Below are positions 59,477-64,000 of a DNA stretch of 64,000 nucleotides, piece after piece. The stretch comes from Sphingobacterium psychroaquaticum (GTDB lineage: Bacteria > Bacteroidota > Bacteroidia > Sphingobacteriales > Sphingobacteriaceae), in contig NZ_FXAU01000008.1 in NCBI RefSeq assembly GCF_900177625.1, positions 1-64,000 of the forward strand, given 5' to 3'. Each line of letters begins with the position of its first letter. The stretch's first letter is position 1. A model generated the notes under the pieces. The model did no database searches and was not told the DNA's origin. It worked only from the letters and a program-made list of their open reading frames with translations. Position numbers and translations under genes: made by a program.

Positions 59477-59996
59477 GGTTATTATTTTCAACGTAATACG
59501 TTTCTTAGTATTGATCCTATTACAAATAGCGCTCTTTAAAAACATTGGCTATTATAACCTTGTTTCTTTCTACCCATATATTTTAATTATCTTCCTATTA
59601 CCAATAGGAATGCCAAATCTATTGCTCTTCACCCTCTCTTTTTTAACTGGGTTAACAATAGATGCTTTCTATGATTCGTTGGGGCTCCATGCGGCAGCCT
59701 GCGTGGCATTAGCTCTATTTCGCATTTTCTTTCATAAGATTACCTTGGAAGTAGATATGCAAGAGTCATTCAACACACCTTCTTTGGCAGAAATGGGAAC
59801 AAAGTGGTTTCTCTCTTATGTCTTTTTTGGGACCTTAGTACACCATTTCACTTTGTTTATCATCGAGACTTTCTCTTTTACAAATTTCCTATACACGCTG
59901 GCAAGCATCATTTTAAGTAGTATATTTACAGTACTGACTATCCTGTTAATGAGCTTGTTAGTCTATAGAAAAAAATCACGCATTAGTAACATTTAA
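59469..59996 (+). CDS. mreD: Rod shape-determining protein MreD
   Basis: 175 aa, five predicted helices with short loops. LVSFYPYILIIFLLPIGMP and FLTGLTIDAFYDSLGLHAA match the MreD pattern (DxxxxxxxG loop). Starts 8 nt inside mreC in another frame, so it is translationally coupled. Bridges MreC and the PBP2-RodA pair in the inner membrane. Confidence 0.9.
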   Translation: MGKVIIFNVIRFLVLILLQIALFKNIGYYNLVSFYPYILIIFLLPIGMPNLLLFTLSFLTGLTIDAFYDSLGLHAAACVALALFRIFFHKITLEVDMQESFNTPSLAEMGTKWFLSYVFFGTLVHHFTLFIIETFSFTNFLYTLASIILSSIFTVLTILLMSLLVYRKKSRISNI

Positions 59997-60012
59997 AAAG
60001 GACTTTGCGTTC

Positions 60013-61977
60013 ATGAACAACAGTTTTTTTGCACGAAAATTCGTCATTCAAGGTATTTTTATTGCTATCGCTATCATTATTGTGGCGCGGCTTTTCTATA
60101 TCCAAATAATTGACAAGAGCTACTTGCTGTCCGCTAATAACAACGTCTTACGTAAGGTGGTTGTATATCCTGCGCGAGGTGTAGTATTTGACCGTAATGG
60201 TAAAGTCCTCGTGCAGAATGAGCCGGTTTATGATTTGATGGTTATTCCACAAGAAGCAAAAGAAATAGACACAGCTCTATTATGCCAGTTGATTGATATC
60301 CCGGTTGAAGGTTTTAAAAAGAGGATGGATAAAGCACGTGCACATTCACCGTATAGAGCTTCTCCCTTTGAAAAACAATTGCCTTCCACAACCTATGCGC
60401 AATTACAAGAACATCTTTATAAATTCCGTGGATTTTATGTGCAAAATAGAACTGTGCGTAGTTATCCAGACAGTGTCGCCGCGCAGGTTTTAGGCTATAC
60501 CCTTGAAGCCAATGAGCGTGATATCGAACGATCAAAAGGCTTTTATCGTCCCGGCGACTATATTGGAGCTACTGGAATTGAACGATCCTATGAAGATCTA
60601 CTACGAGGGCAACGCGGAGTTAAAAACCAAATGGTGGATGCTCTGAATCGACCTAAAGGTGTATTTATGGAAGGTAAATACGATACTTTAGCTGTTGCGG
60701 GTGATGGCTTGATATCAACGCTTGATAAAGACCTACAGGTACTTGCCGAAAAGCTCATGAAAGGAAAGATGGGTTCTATTGTTGCTATTGAACCATCCAC
60801 TGGAGAAATCCTAACCTTTGTAAGTAGCCCGGGATACAACCCTAATATGATGGTCGGTCGTGAACGCGGCAACAACTATATGAAACTGCTGAACGATAAG
60901 ACTAAACCGATGTTCGTGCGTCCTATTCAGGCGTATTATCCACCGGGATCAGTATTTAAGGTCGTTGCAGCATTAACGGCGCAACAGGCGGGCGTTATCG
61001 ATGAACATACTGTTTTTAATTGTCCAGGCGGCTACCGTTATGGGGGTGGTCGTGCGATTATGCGCTGTACACACGTGGATGGTCCTACAGGATTGATTAA
61101 ATCAATTCAGAAGTCGTGTAATACATACTACGGTTATGTATACGCGCGGATGATTGATTCCCGTGGCATGCCTTCTACCAAAGCCTATGATCTATGGCGT
61201 GAAGCAATTGGTAAGTTTGGTATTGGTCACACCCTTGGGATTGATCTTCCGGGTGAAAAACCTGGACTTATTCCAACTTCATCCTGGTATACCAAACGAT
61301 ACGGCAACGACAAATGGAAATCGGGATATAACATTTCCTTATCTATCGGACAAGGCGAGATGGGAATTACACCACTACAAATGGCAAATATCATGGCCAT
61401 TGTAGCAAATAGAGGTTTTTATTACCGTCCACATTTGGTAAAAGGAATTGGTGAAAAGAAAATTATCCGTAAAGAATATACAGAAAAGATACATGCCGGT
61501 GTTGATGCCAAATATTACGAAGCAGTAATCGAAGGGATGAGCCGTGCGGTAAACGTCCCTGGTGGAACTGGATACAGCGTACGTGTACCGGGAGTGGAAA
61601 TGTGTGGAAAGACAGGAACGGCACAAAATCCACACGGTAAAGACCATGCTGTCTTCTTTGCCTTCGCTCCACGTGAAAACCCAAAGATTGCGATCGCTGT
61701 CTTTGTGGAGAATGCAGGGTTTGGAGGCGTATGGGCCGGGCCAATGGTTAATATGTTAGTCGAAAAGTACCTTAAAGACACCATCTCCTTACCGAAATAC
61801 ACGCAGGATCGTATTTTTAATGCGAACTTCCTTCCAAAAGAAACGGCTAAGAAAGAAGAGGTAAAGAAAGATTCAACAAAAACAAAAAAAGATACAGCAG
61901 CGGTGGTAAAAACTGCAGCGGTGCGGGATGAGAAAAAAGAAATGTTTGTTCACCATAGCCAAGTAACAAGACGTTAA
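60013..61977 (+). CDS. mrdA: Penicillin-binding protein 2, elongation-specific transpeptidase
   Basis: 654 aa. One N-terminal helix (IQGIFIAIAIIIVARLFYI), the dimerisation domain beginning YPARGVVFDRNG at 53, and the transpeptidase domain: SVFK active site with Ser313 and Lys316, S368-C-N370 and KTGT (533-536). C-terminal tail from about 615 is very Lys/Thr-rich and of low complexity. Cross-links peptidoglycan with RodA. 16 nt after mreD; its TAA shares one base with the rodA ATG. Confidence 0.97.
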   Translation: MNNSFFARKFVIQGIFIAIAIIIVARLFYIQIIDKSYLLSANNNVLRKVVVYPARGVVFDRNGKVLVQNEPVYDLMVIPQEAKEIDTALLCQLIDIPVEGFKKRMDKARAHSPYRASPFEKQLPSTTYAQLQEHLYKFRGFYVQNRTVRSYPDSVAAQVLGYTLEANERDIERSKGFYRPGDYIGATGIERSYEDLLRGQRGVKNQMVDALNRPKGVFMEGKYDTLAVAGDGLISTLDKDLQVLAEKLMKGKMGSIVAIEPSTGEILTFVSSPGYNPNMMVGRERGNNYMKLLNDKTKPMFVRPIQAYYPPGSVFKVVAALTAQQAGVIDEHTVFNCPGGYRYGGGRAIMRCTHVDGPTGLIKSIQKSCNTYYGYVYARMIDSRGMPSTKAYDLWREAIGKFGIGHTLGIDLPGEKPGLIPTSSWYTKRYGNDKWKSGYNISLSIGQGEMGITPLQMANIMAIVANRGFYYRPHLVKGIGEKKIIRKEYTEKIHAGVDAKYYEAVIEGMSRAVNVPGGTGYSVRVPGVEMCGKTGTAQNPHGKDHAVFFAFAPRENPKIAIAVFVENAGFGGVWAGPMVNMLVEKYLKDTISLPKYTQDRIFNANFLPKETAKKEEVKKDSTKTKKDTAAVVKTAAVRDEKKEMFVHHSQVTRR

Positions 61978-63248
61978 TGAACAGTACTACAGAAAAAAGC
62001 TTTTTTGGGCGTATCGATTGGATTACGATACTGATATGGTTAACCCTGTGTATAATTGGTTGGTTTAACATCCATGCAGCCGTCTTCAATCCAGAACATC
62101 CAGGACTCTTTAGTTTGGAGACAAACTACGGTAAGCAATCCATATACATTTTCACAGCGATGATCATTGGTTTCAGTATTCTGATTATCGATGCCAAGTT
62201 TTTTTTATCCTCTGCCCCTTTCATCTATGCGGTGGTCATTCTGCTTCTTATAGCCGTACTGGTCGTAGGACGAAGTGTTGGTGGAAATCAATCATGGATC
62301 CCTCTCGGTAGCTTTCGTTTACAACCTTCCGAATTTGGAAAACTAGCGACCTGTTTGCTTTTAGCCTCGTATCTCAGTAGTCAATCAAGTAAAGCGCCCA
62401 ATATGCGCACTTTATTGACAGGTGCTGCGATTGTCGCATTACCCATTGCTTTGGTCATGCTCCAGAAAGATACAGGGTCGGCGCTCGTATTCTTTTCTTT
62501 AATCTTTGTGTTTTATAGAGAAGGTTATGTGGGCAACGGTCTTCTTATCCTGGCGGCTTTAGCAATTTTATTGTTTGTTCTAGCTTTGCTTATCAACCAA
62601 TGGATCCTTATTGGCGTGATCTTCTTGATCTGTGGATTTTTTGCTTATAACTTACGTAAAAAAAGAAAACACCTTATTAATATAGGTCTACTATTTGCCC
62701 TAAGTTCCATTTACATCTTATGTGTAGATTTTGCCTATGAGCATATTTTACAGCCACACCAGCGAAATCGTATCGATGTTATCTTAGGAAAAATAGATGA
62801 CCCACGGGGCGAAGGCTACAACCTTAATCAATCAAAAATTGCAATTGGCTCCGGGCAGTTTTGGGGTAAAGGATATTTACAAGGAACACAGACCAAATAC
62901 AATTTTGTTCCAGAACAAAGCACGGATTTTATCTTTTGTACAATTGGTGAAGAATGGGGGTTTGTAGGAAGTGTCATTTTGATTGCCCTCTATCTGACCC
63001 TACTTATACGGCTAGTGAATATTGCGGAACGACAGCGAACGGCCTTTGCCCGCATCTATGCATACGGGGTGGCTTCCATCCTCTTTTTCCACTTCTTTAT
63101 CAATCTCGGTATGACTATCGGTATTGTCCCAGTAATTGGTATCCCCCTTCCTTTTTTAAGCTACGGAGGATCCTCTTTATGGAGTTTTACAATATTGCTA
63201 TTTATCTTGTTACGATTCGATTCAAGCCGCAAGGGACTGAACAACTAA
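61977..63248 (+). CDS. rodA: Rod shape-determining protein RodA, SEDS glycosyltransferase
   Basis: 423 aa, about ten helices. SEDS motifs: GGNQSWIPLGSFRLQPSEFG, LQKDTGSALVFFSLIFVFY, the large periplasmic loop NLNQSKIAIGSGQFWGKGYL with EQSTDFIFCTIGEEWGFVG, and IVPVIGIPLPFLSYGGSSLW at the end. The catalytic Asp (homologous to B. subtilis D280) lies in the QSTDFIF region. Polymerises lipid II with PBP2. One-base overlap with mrdA; stop codon overlaps the stop of the convergent phosphorylase gene. Confidence 0.97.
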   Translation: MNSTTEKSFFGRIDWITILIWLTLCIIGWFNIHAAVFNPEHPGLFSLETNYGKQSIYIFTAMIIGFSILIIDAKFFLSSAPFIYAVVILLLIAVLVVGRSVGGNQSWIPLGSFRLQPSEFGKLATCLLLASYLSSQSSKAPNMRTLLTGAAIVALPIALVMLQKDTGSALVFFSLIFVFYREGYVGNGLLILAALAILLFVLALLINQWILIGVIFLICGFFAYNLRKKRKHLINIGLLFALSSIYILCVDFAYEHILQPHQRNRIDVILGKIDDPRGEGYNLNQSKIAIGSGQFWGKGYLQGTQTKYNFVPEQSTDFIFCTIGEEWGFVGSVILIALYLTLLIRLVNIAERQRTAFARIYAYGVASILFFHFFINLGMTIGIVPVIGIPLPFLSYGGSSLWSFTILLFILLRFDSSRKGLNN

Positions 63249-64000
63249 ATTTTAGTCAAAACGTAACGAATCGCATTTTCAACAATCTCTTTCGGATTAC
63301 TGGAAAACGTATCACTCAACCGGCTTGCCAAGATCGCGTTTACAGAGAGGGCATGGTGACCAAACATATTGGCCAACGCATAGATACCAGCCGTTTCCAT
63401 CTCTAAATTGGTAATCGAACGGCCGTTTACACGGAAAGAATTAGCCCGTTGAATTAAATCGGGATAAACATTCACGGAACGCACAGAGCGACCTTGTGGC
63501 CCATAAAAACCAGGCGCAGTCATCGTAATTCCTTTTGGCAGATCTGTAGCGAATTGCTGCAGCAGCTTTTGGCTTGCCCGACCAACGTACGGTTTAAAGC
63601 TCAGTGTATTAAAATGCTGCTGAATAGCTTCCTGAATAACCTCTTCTTCGGCAGAATACTCTTTTACGTAATACTGCATTAACGCGTCAAACCCAATGGC
63701 ATACTCACTCACCATAATGGTTCCCATCGTAATATCTCCTTGAATAGATCCAGACGTACCAATACGAATAATGTCAAGACTCGTCAGGTCTGTCTTCAAC
63801 ATACGCGTTTCAAAATCAATGTTTACTAAAGCATCGATTTCATTGCATACGATATCAATATTATCCGTACCTATACCGGTAGAAATCACAGATACACGCT
63901 TGCCATTTATTGTACCCGTATGCGTAATAAATTCACGCTTACCTTTACGCACTTCAATATGATCAAAATACTTAGACACCTCGCCCACACGGTCAGGATC
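63245..64000 (-). CDS. Nucleoside phosphorylase, partial at the window edge
   Basis: 251 residues are visible; the start lies beyond 64000. The frame stays open to the edge and reads DPDRVGEVSKYFDH, the beginning of the phosphate-binding GDPxR motif, so an internal GTG is not the start. Later motifs fit the PNP/UDP family: VISTGIGTDNIDIV, IIRIGTSGSIQ, and NLEMETAGIYALANMFGH holding the Glu-Met-Glu of the nucleoside site. Splits nucleosides into base and ribose phosphate in the cytosol; similarity is closest to uridine/purine phosphorylases, exact substrate unknown. Tail to tail with rodA, sharing stop-codon bases. Confidence 0.9.
   Translation of the reverse strand, partial: DPDRVGEVSKYFDHIEVRKGKREFITHTGTINGKRVSVISTGIGTDNIDIVCNEIDALVNIDFETRMLKTDLTSLDIIRIGTSGSIQGDITMGTIMVSEYAIGFDALMQYYVKEYSAEEEVIQEAIQQHFNTLSFKPYVGRASQKLLQQFATDLPKGITMTAPGFYGPQGRSVRSVNVYPDLIQRANSFRVNGRSITNLEMETAGIYALANMFGHHALSVNAILASRLSDTFSSNPKEIVENAIRYVLTKI

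Noticed and set aside
61847..62089. Minus-strand frame across the mrdA-rodA junction
   Set aside because: Low-complexity translation of the Lys-rich mrdA tail in the wrong frame.

Overview
The window is chromosomal DNA of a Bacteroidetes bacterium, most likely a Sphingobacterium or close relative (Sphingobacteriaceae). The reasons are the gene content (P-type ATPase CcoI with an N-terminal zinc-binding region, ABC-F protein EttA, two-META-domain lipoprotein, DUF3347 copper protein, bifunctional-nuclease/UVR protein, lipoproteins with short lipoboxes) and many promoters of the Bacteroidetes type (TTTG or TTG at -33, TAnnTTTG at -7). This assignment rests on family recognition; no database search was possible.

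Region 1-0.93 kb holds repeats: a GC-rich interspersed-type element and a G-poor degenerate tandem repeat, then one possible 46-residue ORF and a bidirectional terminator. Region 0.93-9.6 kb (minus strand) is a microaerobic-respiration block. It holds ettA, a FixL-like PAS histidine kinase, a receiver-CRP fusion regulator, a truncated D-lactate-dehydrogenase domain with a cysteine-rich tail, hemN (oxygen-independent haem synthesis), ccoI (copper supply to cbb3 oxidase) and ccoS. An FNR-type palindrome lies before the truncated dehydrogenase gene. The oxidase structural genes ccoN/O/P are not in the window.

Region 9.7-13.8 kb carries clpC and two lipoproteins. Region 13.9-21.5 kb is a compact nuoHIJKLMN operon (complex I membrane arm plus NuoI) with no nuoA-G upstream and several non-ATG starts. 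Region 21.5-35.1 kb is a surface-polysaccharide locus in mixed orientations: eight probable glycosyltransferases, a pair of related 337-340-residue proteins in inverted orientation, an acyltransferase and a GH43-like lipoprotein. It looks more AT-rich than its flanks and has no visible mobile element, flippase or polymerase.

Region 35.2-51.9 kb is housekeeping and transport: aspS, a LutB-like iron-sulfur protein, a TPR protein, etfBA, a BFN/UVR nuclease, a nucleoside permease, an MscS-type channel, an NlpC/P60 lipoprotein, an EamA exporter, mtaB, a secreted protein with 20-residue repeats, thyA, folA and a class A beta-lactamase-like serine hydrolase. Region 52-55.7 kb is a copper-handling operon: a His/Cys-rich secreted protein, an HMA-DUF3347 protein, and a multicopper oxidase fused to a CopB-like beta-barrel. 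After an M1 metallopeptidase, region 57.5-63.2 kb is the rod-shape operon mreB-mreC-mreD-mrdA-rodA. A nucleoside phosphorylase running off the right edge meets it tail to tail.

The points most worth following are the oxygen-response block with its truncated dehydrogenase/Cys-tail protein, the multicopper oxidase-barrel fusion, and -7 boxes lying only 3-6 nt before start codons, which imply leaderless mRNAs. No rRNA, tRNA, CRISPR array, transposase or integrase was seen.
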